NCBI GenBank assembly: GCA_905182655.1
Contig: CAJJCN010000036.1
Location: forward strand, 1 to 60,070
Reading direction: 5' to 3'
Length of the DNA: 60,070 nt
From: Flammeovirgaceae bacterium UBA4465
Lineage (GTDB): Bacteria; Bacteroidota; Bacteroidia; Cytophagales; Cyclobacteriaceae
In this document: piece by piece, positions 25,622-34,505 of the stretch
Layout of the letters: every line of letters starts with the position of its first letter
Numbering within the stretch: the stretch's first letter is position 1
The notes under the pieces: model-generated
The model's input: only the letters and a program-made list of their open reading frames with translations
Databases searched by the model: none
What the model was told of the DNA's origin: nothing
Translations under genes and position numbers: made by a program

Positions 25622-26250
25622 TACCTCAACTGATCATAGGCATTGCGGGGGGGAGTGGCTCGGGGAAGACCTTCTTTGCCAACCAGTTAACTCAGCATTT
25701 TTCGAAACATCAAATAGCTCAGGTTTCTTTAGATAATTATTATTTGCCTTTGGCCGCTCAGATGAAAGATGAAAAGGGTGTTGAAAACTTTGACCTCCCT
25801 GAGGCCATTGATCATCAACGGCTTTATTCTGACCTCATCAAACTAACATCAGGGAGGCCCATTGAACTGAAGGAATATCACTTCAATCAAAAAGGAGTTA
25901 CGCCCAAAATATTGATCATTCAACCCTGTCCTGTGATTATAGTTGAAGGTTTATTTACCTTTTATTATCCCCAATTATCAAAATTATTAGATCTCAAAAT
26001 TTTTTTAGAGGCTCCAGAGGATGTGATGCTCAAAAGAAGAATAGCCCGGGATTCACATCATAGAGGTTATGCCTTAAATGAGGTCATGTATCAATTTGAA
26101 AAACATGCCCTGCCCGCTTATAAAAAGTATATTTTACCCTTGAAAAATCAGGCAAACTTGCTCATTTCAAATCAACATGGATTTGATAAATCCCTCCCTT
26201 TAATTTGTGATGAGATCGAGCAACATTTAAAAATAGTATCTAGACAATAA
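25618..26250 (+). CDS. udk: Uridine kinase
   Basis: A 210-aa P-loop kinase that phosphorylates uridine and cytidine in pyrimidine salvage. The Walker A motif is GGSGSGKT (residues 11-18); the nucleoside-binding region DNYYLP and FDLPEAIDHQRLYSDL, the strand IIVEGLFTFYYP and the lid Arg cluster KRRIARDSHHRGY fit the family. The ATG lies within the end of rdgB (ATGA). A near-perfect promoter element (TACCTTTG) for the next gene starts seven bases after the stop, so the operon appears to end here. Confidence 0.92.
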   Translation: MIPQLIIGIAGGSGSGKTFFANQLTQHFSKHQIAQVSLDNYYLPLAAQMKDEKGVENFDLPEAIDHQRLYSDLIKLTSGRPIELKEYHFNQKGVTPKILIIQPCPVIIVEGLFTFYYPQLSKLLDLKIFLEAPEDVMLKRRIARDSHHRGYALNEVMYQFEKHALPAYKKYILPLKNQANLLISNQHGFDKSLPLICDEIEQHLKIVSRQ

Positions 26251-26256
26251 ATTTCT

Positions 26257-26264
26257 TACCTTTG
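26257..26264 (+). promoter_or_regulatory. Bacteroidota-type -7 promoter element
   Basis: TACCTTTG matches the TAnnTTTG consensus exactly, including the common CC spacer bases. It lies 10-17 bases before the GTG chosen as the start of the small exported protein, so the message would start almost at that codon. No convincing -33 box was found. Confidence 0.5.
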
Positions 26265-26273
26265 TCCGCGATT

Positions 26274-26627
26274 GTGAAAACAGCATATAACATATGGATC
26301 TATAAGTCCGTCATTGTTGCGGTGATGGTTCTGTCATTGACCTCTTCTATGGCTTTTGTCCCGCAGATGGAACAAAGGGTCATGGCCCCTTGTGCGTCTT
26401 CAGACAATCAAGACAATGATATAAGTACGCTGGCCATTTCAGTATATACAGCAAATCAATCCCCTACAGCGGCCCTCAATTTTAAATTTTCTAATGAATT
26501 TATTCATCTTTTTTTAGGCCTTGAAGAACGCAAATGTGTAAGTCTATTATTAAATCAATTTGACCTTTTTCTTTCTAAACATTTTCTGGTCCTGGTCCAG
26601 CGTATTATTTCCCCTAATGCCCCTTAG
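26274..26627 (+). CDS. Small exported or membrane protein upstream of secDF
   Basis: A 117-aa protein starting at GTG 26274; a TTG at 26262 would lie inside the promoter element and is rejected. The N-terminus MKTAYNIWIYKSVIVAVMVLSLTSSMAFV reads as a signal peptide or signal anchor. The rest has a polar stretch with CASSDNQDND, then a C-terminal amphipathic or hydrophobic half (HLFLGLEERKCVSLLLNQFDLFLSKHFLVLVQ). It has two Cys that could pair. No family recognised. It is followed after 68 bases by secDF and may be transcribed with it. The composition is like its neighbours, so it is probably a real gene. Confidence 0.55.
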   Translation: MKTAYNIWIYKSVIVAVMVLSLTSSMAFVPQMEQRVMAPCASSDNQDNDISTLAISVYTANQSPTAALNFKFSNEFIHLFLGLEERKCVSLLLNQFDLFLSKHFLVLVQRIISPNAP

Positions 26628-26695
26628 GGTATCCTAAAGAACGCTCACCTATTCAAATTTAAATTCTTCAATTACTTTTTTAATACTTAACAATT

Positions 26696-29600
26696 ATGAA
26701 AAATAAAGGTTTTATAGTCTTTTTGACAGTTATTATCTCTCTTTTGTGTATTTACTACCTCTCCTTTACATTCGTAGCTCAAGGCGTCCAACAAGAAGCC
26801 ACTGACCAAGCTACAGATCCTTCGGGGACTGTGAATTTCACAGAAAAACAACGGTATTTAGATTCGGTTTGGAATACCCCCATTTACTCGCTTTTGGGTC
26901 AAGATTATACCTATCAAGACATCAAGGAAACAGAACTAAATCTTGGACTTGATTTGCAAGGAGGTATGCACGTAACACTCGAAGTTTCTCCAGTTGATAT
27001 CCTCAAGGGATTGAGTGATAACAACCAAGATCCAAATTATTTAGAAGCCATCAATACAGCTGAAAAAAATATTCGAGGTACACAGCTCAACTTTTTAGAT
27101 GAATTTTATGCCCGCTACAAGCAATTAGAATCTGAAAAAACATTGGCTTACATTTTTTCTAATGCCTCCAATAGAGGCCGAATTAATTTGAATTCTACAG
27201 ATGAAGAAGTTTTGGAAATCATCGGTACGGAAATTGATGGTGCCATTGATCGGTCATTCAATATACTAAGAACTCGAATTGATAGATTTGGAACTTCTCA
27301 ACCCAACATTCAAAAATTACAAGGTTCCGGAAGAATCCAAATAGAATTACCTGGTGTGGATAATCCAGAGCGTGTGAGAAAGCTACTCCAAGGCGTTGCA
27401 AAATTAGAGTTTTGGGAGGTTTATGAAATCAATGAGTTAACGCCTATCCTACAAAGCATAAACGATATTGCAGTAAAAGAAATTGGTTTTACTTCGACAC
27501 CTGATGACGACGCTCAAGCGGTTGACGCTTCCGCTTTAGAGGATCTTTCAACCTTATTATCGGATAATGATGACACTACGGCAAGCAGTACCACTGATCC
27601 TGACACCGCTTTAAGTCAAGAGACTGACACGGCCCTTGCTTCGTTAGATTCTATCAAGGACAATCAGGTGTCTCCTATTTTTAGCTTACTCCAAGCGCAA
27701 TATGGATTGGTTTACAAAATAAAAGATACTTCTAGAATCAATAGGATTCTTCAGCATCCTAGCGTTAAGTCCGCCATTCCCTCCACGGTTAAGTTTCTGT
27801 GGCTTGTCAAAAAAATTGATACACAAGATCCCCTCAATGCCGTTGAACTTCTTGAATTGTATGCCATCAAGAAATCAAGAAATGGTAAAGCTCCTCTGAC
27901 AGGTGAGTCTATTATAGATGCACGACAAGACCTCGATGAAAGATCAAGGCCTGCCGTTTCTATGCAAATGGATGCTATGGGCGCGAAAGCTTGGAAACGT
28001 CTCACAGGTAATAATATAGGGAAAAGAATCGCTATTGTCTTAGACGATTTTGTGTATTCGGCTCCCACAGTTCAAGGAGAAATTCCGAATGGGAATTCCT
28101 CAATCTCAGGTAATTTTACCATTGATGAGGCACAAGATTTGGCAAATATTCTCAAGGCAGGTGCCCTCCCTGCACCCACTACGATTGTCGAAGACGTGGT
28201 CATCGGACCTACACTTGGTAAATCCGCTCGTGCGCAGGGCATCAATTCAATGCTAGCTGGTTTGGCTATTGTAATTGTATTCATGGTTTTCTATTATTCT
28301 AAAGGCGGATTAATTGCCAATCTTGCTTTGTTTTTGAACGTCTTTTTCATTTTGGGTATTTTGGCTCAATTAAATGCCTCATTGACCTTACCTGGAGTTG
28401 CGGGAATTGTGTTGACCATCGGTATGTCAATCGATGCTAACGTATTGATTTTTGAAAGAATCAAGGAAGAATTACGATCAGGGTCCGGCTTAAAACAGGC
28501 CATTAGTTCGGGTTATAAGAAAGCCTATTCTTCCATCATAGATGCCAACGTGACCACCATGATTGTGGGATTCATTCTTTATACGCTCGGACAAGGACCT
28601 GTCAAAGGTTTTGCCATTACACTGATCATTGGTATTATTTGCTCTTTCTTTTCTGCCGTATTCATTACGCGAGTAGTCATTGAATGGTTTTCTAAAAAAG
28701 GAGATCAATCAAACATCAGCTTTGCAAATAAAATATCAATGAACAGTTTGACTAATTTTTATTTTGATTTTCTAAGCAAAAGAAAAATGGCTTATATTTT
28801 TAGTGGCACCTTCATTAGTGTTGGGGTACTTGCCATGATCTTTAATGGCCTTTCTATGGGGGTGGATTTTAAAGGAGGTAGGTCTTATGTTGTCTCCTTT
28901 GATCAAGCGATGGAAACGTCCATGCTCAAAACTAAGCTAACCGAAAGCTTTGATGGACAAGGAACTGAAGTAAAGACCTTTGGATCAGATAAGATTATCA
29001 AAATCACGACCAGCTATTTAACGGATGACGATACAGACCTTGCCGATGAACGTGTTAAAGCAACCTTGATCGCAGGACTGGAAGCTACTACAGGTCAAAC
29101 CTACATTGCCAATGATGCAGCCGTCGATGCCACCCATTTTTCAATAGGTAGCTCTTCTAAAGTAGGTGCCACTATCGCAGATGATATCAAAAACTCATCC
29201 TATAAATCCGCTATTATTGCATTGATTTGTATTTTTCTCTACATTTTGCTGAGATTTAGGAAATGGCAGTTTGGTATCGGTGCTATTGTAGCCCTTTTAC
29301 ATGATGCTTTATTTGTTATCTCATCCTTTGCCATCGCAAACCTCTTGGGCATTTCATTTGAAGTTGATCAAGTTTTTGTTGCTGCTATACTTACTATTAT
29401 TGGATATTCAATCAATGATACCGTAGTAGTCTTTGATAGAATCCGGGAAAATTTGGGAATCAAGTCAGGTTCTGAGATCTATCATGTGTTTAATGAATCT
29501 TTAAGCAATACCATCAGTAGAACTTTCATCACTTCATTGACTACGTTGATCGTTGTGATCATTCTTTTCTTATTTGGCGGAGAAGTGCTTAAAGGCTTCT

Positions 29601-29698
29601 CATTTGCGCTTTTAGTAGGTATAATTATTGGTACGTATTCATCACTATTTATTGCTACTCCAGTTGCCTTAGATTTAACATTAAAGAGTAAATCATAA
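26696..29698 (+). CDS. secDF: Fused protein translocase subunit SecDF
   Basis: A 1000-aa inner-membrane protein in which SecD and SecF are joined, a usual arrangement in Bacteroidota. It uses the proton-motive force to pull exported proteins out of SecYEG. After a first TM segment (about residues 5-25), the SecD periplasmic domain starts with DLQGGMHVTLEV; IDRFGTSQPNIQ and IQIELPGV belong to it. A 60-residue insert rich in Asp, Thr and Ser lies about 265-325. The SecD TM bundle (about 515-670) contains GMSIDANVLIFERIKEE; SecF begins about 690 and shows MGVDFKGGRSYVVSF and SINDTVVVFDRIREN. A perfect terminator follows the stop. Confidence 0.97.
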   Translation: MKNKGFIVFLTVIISLLCIYYLSFTFVAQGVQQEATDQATDPSGTVNFTEKQRYLDSVWNTPIYSLLGQDYTYQDIKETELNLGLDLQGGMHVTLEVSPVDILKGLSDNNQDPNYLEAINTAEKNIRGTQLNFLDEFYARYKQLESEKTLAYIFSNASNRGRINLNSTDEEVLEIIGTEIDGAIDRSFNILRTRIDRFGTSQPNIQKLQGSGRIQIELPGVDNPERVRKLLQGVAKLEFWEVYEINELTPILQSINDIAVKEIGFTSTPDDDAQAVDASALEDLSTLLSDNDDTTASSTTDPDTALSQETDTALASLDSIKDNQVSPIFSLLQAQYGLVYKIKDTSRINRILQHPSVKSAIPSTVKFLWLVKKIDTQDPLNAVELLELYAIKKSRNGKAPLTGESIIDARQDLDERSRPAVSMQMDAMGAKAWKRLTGNNIGKRIAIVLDDFVYSAPTVQGEIPNGNSSISGNFTIDEAQDLANILKAGALPAPTTIVEDVVIGPTLGKSARAQGINSMLAGLAIVIVFMVFYYSKGGLIANLALFLNVFFILGILAQLNASLTLPGVAGIVLTIGMSIDANVLIFERIKEELRSGSGLKQAISSGYKKAYSSIIDANVTTMIVGFILYTLGQGPVKGFAITLIIGIICSFFSAVFITRVVIEWFSKKGDQSNISFANKISMNSLTNFYFDFLSKRKMAYIFSGTFISVGVLAMIFNGLSMGVDFKGGRSYVVSFDQAMETSMLKTKLTESFDGQGTEVKTFGSDKIIKITTSYLTDDDTDLADERVKATLIAGLEATTGQTYIANDAAVDATHFSIGSSSKVGATIADDIKNSSYKSAIIALICIFLYILLRFRKWQFGIGAIVALLHDALFVISSFAIANLLGISFEVDQVFVAAILTIIGYSINDTVVVFDRIRENLGIKSGSEIYHVFNESLSNTISRTFITSLTTLIVVIILFLFGGEVLKGFSFALLVGIIIGTYSSLFIATPVALDLTLKSKS

Positions 29699-29713
29699 TT
29701 TAAACTGATACTC

Positions 29714-29749
29714 AAAAGAGTCAAGGCACAGGAAGCCTTGACTCTTTTT
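29714..29749 (+). terminator. Rho-independent terminator after secDF, 14-bp perfect stem
   Basis: AAAAGAGTCAAGGC and GCCTTGACTCTTTT pair perfectly around a 7-nt loop, ending in five T. It lies 15 bases after the secDF stop. Confidence 0.92.
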
Positions 29750-29795
29750 CTATTAATTATATAATGTGTAATTTTATCTTATAGAAAACAGTTTA

Positions 29796-30545
29796 ATGGA
29801 TCCAAAATTTCCTAATCGGTCACTTCTTTATTTATTAATCGTCTTTATAGGCTTTTTAATCCTATTTGGTATCGATTTGATAGATGATCCGCCTCATGCC
29901 GAAGAATCGTTGGTGGCCTTCAATGAAGCTACTTATTTGCCGACTTCCACCTTTTATGACACGGTCGTCATTAAAGAAAAAAAAGAGGTAACAGAGGAAA
30001 CCGAGGTACCCGAGGTAACAGATACGCTCAAAATGGGGATTGAGGAAACCGCCTTGTCCGTGGCTCCTATAGAGCGCATTAGATCAGAGAACCCTGCTCG
30101 AAAAAAGATTATAATGACGCCTGCTGATTCGATATTTTTTGATTATTTAATGGATAGTTATAAAAATAGTGTAGTCAATAAACTTCGACCCAGTCAATTG
30201 CGATCTGATGTTCTTATTCAATATTATAATCGTAAGGATGACGCTAAACAGGCCATGAGATTAACTCAACTGGGCTTTGAAATACATAACAAATACACCA
30301 ATAATTCAAAGGAGGTAGCCAATGTCCTTCGGTTTGGAGAAGATGTTGTGCTTGAAGACATTCAGATTGTCGCTTATATCTTATTGAGTCAAGGTATACC
30401 TATAAAACAAATCGTCCCATCTAGTTATCACAGCGATTGGAAACCCTATGCCATAGAAATTGGAGTAGATGCTTTAATTGAGGAACGTCCTGTTTTAACC
30501 TTTAAAAAAATTCGAAATTTTGAACGTCCTGGATCTCCACTCTAA
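29796..30545 (+). CDS. Single-pass membrane protein of unknown function
   Basis: A 249-aa protein with one N-terminal hydrophobic segment (about residues 9-27, LYLLIVFIGFLILFGIDLI) followed by a low-complexity linker rich in Glu, Val and Thr (KKEVTEETEVPEVTDTL). The C-terminal part (about 100-249) is mixed helix and strand, containing SQLRSDVLIQYYNRKDDAKQAMRLTQLGFEI and IQIVAYILLSQGIPIKQIVPSSYHSDW. The latter half reads like a small alpha/beta domain that may act on or in the periplasm, perhaps a peptidoglycan-associated or SPOR-like fold, but no signature is secure. It stands alone behind the secDF terminator. Function unknown. Confidence 0.68.
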   Translation: MDPKFPNRSLLYLLIVFIGFLILFGIDLIDDPPHAEESLVAFNEATYLPTSTFYDTVVIKEKKEVTEETEVPEVTDTLKMGIEETALSVAPIERIRSENPARKKIIMTPADSIFFDYLMDSYKNSVVNKLRPSQLRSDVLIQYYNRKDDAKQAMRLTQLGFEIHNKYTNNSKEVANVLRFGEDVVLEDIQIVAYILLSQGIPIKQIVPSSYHSDWKPYAIEIGVDALIEERPVLTFKKIRNFERPGSPL

Positions 30546-30744
30546 TCAATCTTTTGTTTGAATAAAGAAAGGCACCCAAAATTTAATGTTTACTATAAAA
30601 TATGCCTATCATTTTTCTTTTAGATGACCTAATCGTCTATTTTACATCTCACCCTTAAATATGATTATTTTCAGACCTCTTGGTTACTTATAAGGGGCTA
30701 TCTAAAATATTATTTACTCGAATCTATTAGAATCAAATAACAAA

Positions 30745-31425
30745 ATGACTAAATCAAGCTCCTCCTTTTTTAATCTGATCTGTAACCTCATCATCCCCAC
30801 GATTATACTGACTAAGTTCAGTTCAGAGAATACACTGGGCTCATTTTACGGCTTATTGATTGCCTTAAGTTTTCCCATATTTTATGGACTGTCAGAATTG
30901 TATTTTAATAAGAAAATTAACTTTTTTTCTGTCTTGGGACTCATTAGCGTATTGCTTACAGGTGGCATAGGTATTTTTCATTTTTCTGCCCGTTGGCTGG
31001 CCGTAAAAGAAGCCTTTATACCTGGCACTATTGGCGTTGCTGTGATTATTTCTACTTACACAAAGTATCCATTACTTAAGTTATTTTTTGAAGAAACATT
31101 AAATATTGAGGGACTAAGAGAAAAACTCACACCTTCTGAAAATGAATGGTTTAATGCAAGATTCCAATTTAGTTCACTCCTTTTAGGAGGCACTTTTTTT
31201 ATTTCCTCCTTTCTTAATTTTTGCTTAGCCACCTGGATTGTTGTGAGTGATCCGGGTACAGAAGCCTTTAATCAGGAGCTCGGACTGATGAACTTATTAA
31301 GTTTACCCATTATTGCACTCCCTATGATGATCATTCTTATGGTTATCATGTGGTATTTACTGAATGAGACTTTAAAAAAAGTAGAATTAACCTGGGAAGA
31401 ATTTTTAACTCCCAAGGACAGCTGA
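30745..31425 (+). CDS. VC0807-family integral membrane protein
   Basis: A 226-aa polytopic protein with about six hydrophobic segments. The sequence pattern NLICNLIIPTIILTKFS, LGSFYGLLIALSFPIFYGL, FFSVLGLISVLLTGGIGIF and WLAVKEAFIPGTIGVAV matches the VC0807 family, widespread and uncharacterised. The last third carries a soluble loop (SENEWFNARFQFSSLLLGGTFF) and ends after a final TM helix with a short acidic tail. Nothing in the neighbourhood explains its role, and no transporter motif can be read. The region before it (199 bases) is AT-rich with no clear promoter. Confidence 0.8.
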   Translation: MTKSSSSFFNLICNLIIPTIILTKFSSENTLGSFYGLLIALSFPIFYGLSELYFNKKINFFSVLGLISVLLTGGIGIFHFSARWLAVKEAFIPGTIGVAVIISTYTKYPLLKLFFEETLNIEGLREKLTPSENEWFNARFQFSSLLLGGTFFISSFLNFCLATWIVVSDPGTEAFNQELGLMNLLSLPIIALPMMIILMVIMWYLLNETLKKVELTWEEFLTPKDS

Positions 31426-31539
31426 AGTACTTGTTCTATGAAATGTCCCCATCAAGCCTTAGACTTAGATCCTAAATCTTCCTTTTTTTGATTTAAGAAA
31501 AAAATGATCCCCTTTTACTTGAGTTGTTGCGACCATCGG

Positions 31540-31560
31540 AAGGGTTCCTATCCCTTTTTT
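31540..31560 (+). terminator. Weak terminator-like hairpin
   Basis: AAGGG, a 7-nt loop, CCCTT and further T residues. The stem is only 5 bp, but the T run makes a terminator possible for the VC0807-family gene, 115 bases after its stop. Confidence 0.35.
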
Positions 31561-31673
31561 GTGGCCTCTAATACTGAGGCGATGAATTAAATTTAATTCC
31601 TTAAAGCTGCTTGTTATGATGGCTTATTTAATCAATATAAATTATTTGATGGTAACTCTTTCATCAAAAAATC

Positions 31674-32081
31674 ATGAACTTTAAGGTTATGAACCAATCC
31701 TTTGCCCACGTTACGCTCCTCGTAAAAGACTATGATGAAGCGATTGCCTTTTATATAAAAAAACTCAATTTTATATTAATTGAAGATACCCAATTATCCA
31801 CTTCAAAGAGATGGGTCAGGGTGCGCCCACCGGGCCATTCAGATTGTTCCTTACTTTTTGCCAAGGCAAAAAGTGACGCTCAAAAAGCTCGGATAGGTGA
31901 CCAGACTGGTGGTCGAGTAATGTTATTTTTACACACTGATGATTTTGACCGTGATTATGATTACCTCATGAAACAGAACATCGATATTATCAAAGCTGCA
32001 AAAATAACGCCTCATGGTAAAGTCGCCGTATTTGCTGATTTATATGGCAATCTTATCGATCTTGTTGAACCTATCTCTTAA
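31674..32081 (+). CDS. VOC-family (glyoxalase/bleomycin-resistance-like) protein
   Basis: A 135-aa cytosolic protein of the vicinal oxygen chelate fold, made of two paired beta-alpha-beta-beta-beta modules. The first metal-ligand His is in FAHVTLLVKDYDEAIAFYIKKL, and the C-terminal Glu lies in DLYGNLIDLVEP; the central KRWVRVRPPG and GGRVMLFLHTDDF strands complete the fold. Such proteins act as lactoylglutathione lyases, dioxygenases, epimerases or drug-binding proteins; the substrate is unknown. The ATG at 31674 is used, with a second ATG five codons on. The decarboxylase gene begins eight bases after the stop, suggesting co-transcription. Confidence 0.85.
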   Translation: MNFKVMNQSFAHVTLLVKDYDEAIAFYIKKLNFILIEDTQLSTSKRWVRVRPPGHSDCSLLFAKAKSDAQKARIGDQTGGRVMLFLHTDDFDRDYDYLMKQNIDIIKAAKITPHGKVAVFADLYGNLIDLVEPIS

Positions 32082-32089
32082 TTTCACTA

Positions 32090-33532
32090 ATGATGAAATC
32101 CCTTGACGCTTTAGAAAATATAGCCAAACAGCTAGATCCCAATAAGGAGGAACGACAGCGCATCAGGACGCTTATCGTCCAGCATACTGAAAAGTTTCTT
32201 GAGGAATTACCTAATGGAAAGGCCTACTCAAATCCAGATAAAAGCAATACTTCATGGGATGAAGTCTTTCTCGAGGAAGGATCTGATCCTTCTGAAGTCG
32301 TTCGGCATACCTCGCATCAAATAGATCATGATGGAATTAACGCCGCTTCAGGCTTTGATATGGGATATGTTCCTGGTGGTGGTGTTTATACCTCCGCCTT
32401 GGCAGATTATTGGTCTGACATAACCAATTTATATTCAGGTGTTTTTTTTGCAAATCCTGGCGCCGTACGTTTAGAAAACAAAGTCATTTCATGGCTCTCC
32501 TCTTTAGTTGGATATCCGAAAACGGCTTTTGGGAACCTTACTTCTGGGGGAAGCATTGCCAACTTAACAGCCATAATCACCGCGCGTGAAGTCACTAAAC
32601 TAACAGCCAAAGATCATGCCCATTGTGTGATTTATTTGGGTAAGCAAATCCATCACTGCGTGACTAAAGCATTAAAAATGGCAGGTTTAGGGGAGGTAAT
32701 CCTCCGCTATATCGAACTTGACAGTGAGTTCAGGATGATTCCTGATCAACTAGAGAGGCAAATTAAGCAAGACCAACTCAATGGATGCGTCCCTTGGATG
32801 ATCGTAGCGTCAGCAGGAACCACGGATACAGGTGCCATTGACCCTCTTGAAGCTATTGGATACATTGCGTTAAAAAATAAAATTTGGTACCATATTGATG
32901 CGGCTTATGGTGGGTTTTTTTTACTCACTTCGACAGGAAAAAAACTATTAAAGGGTATTGAAACTGCAGATTCAATAGTCTTAGATCCTCACAAGAGTCT
33001 CTTCCTCCCTTACGGGTCTGGGGTTATCTTGATCAAAAATGGAACGGATATGAAAAAGACTTTCAGTGATACCGCCGCTTATTTTCAAGACTTCGAGACC
33101 AATGATATAAACGTATCTCCTGCCGATTTATCCATCGAATTGACTAGACCCTTTAGAGGGTTAAGAATATGGTTACCCCTAAAGATTCATGGCCTCGCTC
33201 CTTTTAGAGCTGCTTTAAATGAAAAATTAATCCTTTCAAAGTATTTTTATGAACAAATATTGGCTTGTGGATTTCAATCGAGTGGCCCTCCTCAGCTGAC
33301 CATTAATACCTTTTGGTACCCGTTGGATGGGGGGGAGAATAATGACTTTAACAAAGAGTTAATTCAAAGTATTCAGCAAGAAGGTCGGATTTTTCTGTCG
33401 AGTACGATGATCGAAAACCGATTTGTAATTCGGTTATGTGTCTTGGTTTTCAGAACACATAAAAGGGAAATTGACATTGCCATAAAAAATATCGTCCAGC
33501 ACAAAGATCAATTGCTAAAAACTTGGGAGTAA
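32090..33532 (+). CDS. Group II PLP-dependent amino-acid decarboxylase
   Basis: A 480-aa fold-type I PLP enzyme of the aromatic-L-amino-acid/glutamate decarboxylase group. Visible are GNLTSGGSIANLTAI (PLP phosphate binding), the His of ASAGTTDTGAIDPLE to the Asp of HIDAAYGGFF, and the Schiff-base Lys in LDPHKSLFLPYGSG (about residue 302). The substrate (Trp, Tyr, Dopa, Glu, Asp or diaminobutyrate) cannot be fixed. It follows the VOC gene by eight bases. Similar genes in Bacteroidota are usually annotated simply as aromatic amino-acid decarboxylase. The start codon is the first of two ATG in a row. Confidence 0.9.
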   Translation: MMKSLDALENIAKQLDPNKEERQRIRTLIVQHTEKFLEELPNGKAYSNPDKSNTSWDEVFLEEGSDPSEVVRHTSHQIDHDGINAASGFDMGYVPGGGVYTSALADYWSDITNLYSGVFFANPGAVRLENKVISWLSSLVGYPKTAFGNLTSGGSIANLTAIITAREVTKLTAKDHAHCVIYLGKQIHHCVTKALKMAGLGEVILRYIELDSEFRMIPDQLERQIKQDQLNGCVPWMIVASAGTTDTGAIDPLEAIGYIALKNKIWYHIDAAYGGFFLLTSTGKKLLKGIETADSIVLDPHKSLFLPYGSGVILIKNGTDMKKTFSDTAAYFQDFETNDINVSPADLSIELTRPFRGLRIWLPLKIHGLAPFRAALNEKLILSKYFYEQILACGFQSSGPPQLTINTFWYPLDGGENNDFNKELIQSIQQEGRIFLSSTMIENRFVIRLCVLVFRTHKREIDIAIKNIVQHKDQLLKTWE

Positions 33533-33705
33533 TCAAAAAAAAATTAACATACCCACATCAGACAAAACTCAAATTTTAATTATATTTCCCTATCTTAAGC
33601 TTGGATTTATGATGAGAAATGGAAAGTTACTATGCCTTCAATGCTTTCCGGAAGCAGGCCTTATTCTCTTTACATTAAATTTATAAAGTCCAAAACTTGT
33701 AATTT

Positions 33706-34470
33706 ATGAACCTAAGTACTGACCAATTAAATCAATTATCTATAAATATAGATCATTGGGTCCCTGGCCACTCCGTAGATTGCGTGATTTTCGGTTTTGA
33801 AGATCAAAAAATGAAAGTATTAATACTCAAATTAAAAGGGATAAACCTGTGGACCCTCCCGGGAGGCTTTGTTCGGAAAAATCAAAATTTAGATGAGGCT
33901 GCCATATCTATATTAAAAGAACGCGTGAGCTTTCAAGATGTCTTTTTAAATCAATTTCATACCTTTGGGGGGCTAGATAGAAAAGATTTAGATTCCCTTC
34001 ATGAGCTCCTCGGTGATCAGAATAAAAAACTGCTGGCTTGGTTGGGTCAAAGATTCATCACTACCTGTTATTTTGCATTGCTCAATATAAAATCTGTCGT
34101 ACCTCAACCTGATCCAATGAGCAATCAATGTAAATGGGTAGACCTAAACAATCTACCAATCCTTTATGCCGATCATAAAGAAATCATTCATAAAGCATTC
34201 AGCCACATTCGTATCCAATTGAATTACCTGCCTTTTGGCTTGTCTTTACTACCTGAATTTTTTACCATGACCGATTTGCAATCTCTTTATGAGTCTCTTT
34301 TAATTAAAAAATTAGATCGTGGAAATTTTCAAAAAAAAATGTTGAAATTAGGTATTTTTGAGCGTCATAAAAAAAAAATAACCGGAGGGGCGCACCGTGC
34401 ACCCTTCTTATATAGTTTTAATTTGACTGCCTACAACAAACTACTGAAAGATGGCATTGGTTTTATGTAA
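33706..34470 (+). CDS. NrtR-like transcriptional regulator (degenerate Nudix domain plus winged helix)
   Basis: A 254-aa protein with an N-terminal Nudix fold (about residues 20-150; VDCVIFGFEDQKMKVLILKLKG, WTLPGGFVRKNQNLDEAA) and a C-terminal winged helix (about 180-245; LPEFFTMTDLQSLYESLL, NFQKKMLKLGIFERHKKKITGGAHRAPFLYSFN). The Nudix box keeps the GGF and first Glu region but has KERVSFQD in place of REUxEExG, so hydrolase activity should be lost, as in NrtR-type regulators where the domain only senses a ligand such as ADP-ribose or a sugar. In Bacteroidota such proteins often control sugar-use genes. The target is unknown; no sugar operon is adjacent. Confidence 0.85.
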   Translation: MNLSTDQLNQLSINIDHWVPGHSVDCVIFGFEDQKMKVLILKLKGINLWTLPGGFVRKNQNLDEAAISILKERVSFQDVFLNQFHTFGGLDRKDLDSLHELLGDQNKKLLAWLGQRFITTCYFALLNIKSVVPQPDPMSNQCKWVDLNNLPILYADHKEIIHKAFSHIRIQLNYLPFGLSLLPEFFTMTDLQSLYESLLIKKLDRGNFQKKMLKLGIFERHKKKITGGAHRAPFLYSFNLTAYNKLLKDGIGFM

Positions 34471-34505
34471 GACCTAATACTTTAATTTAAAAAATCGAAA
34501 ATAAT

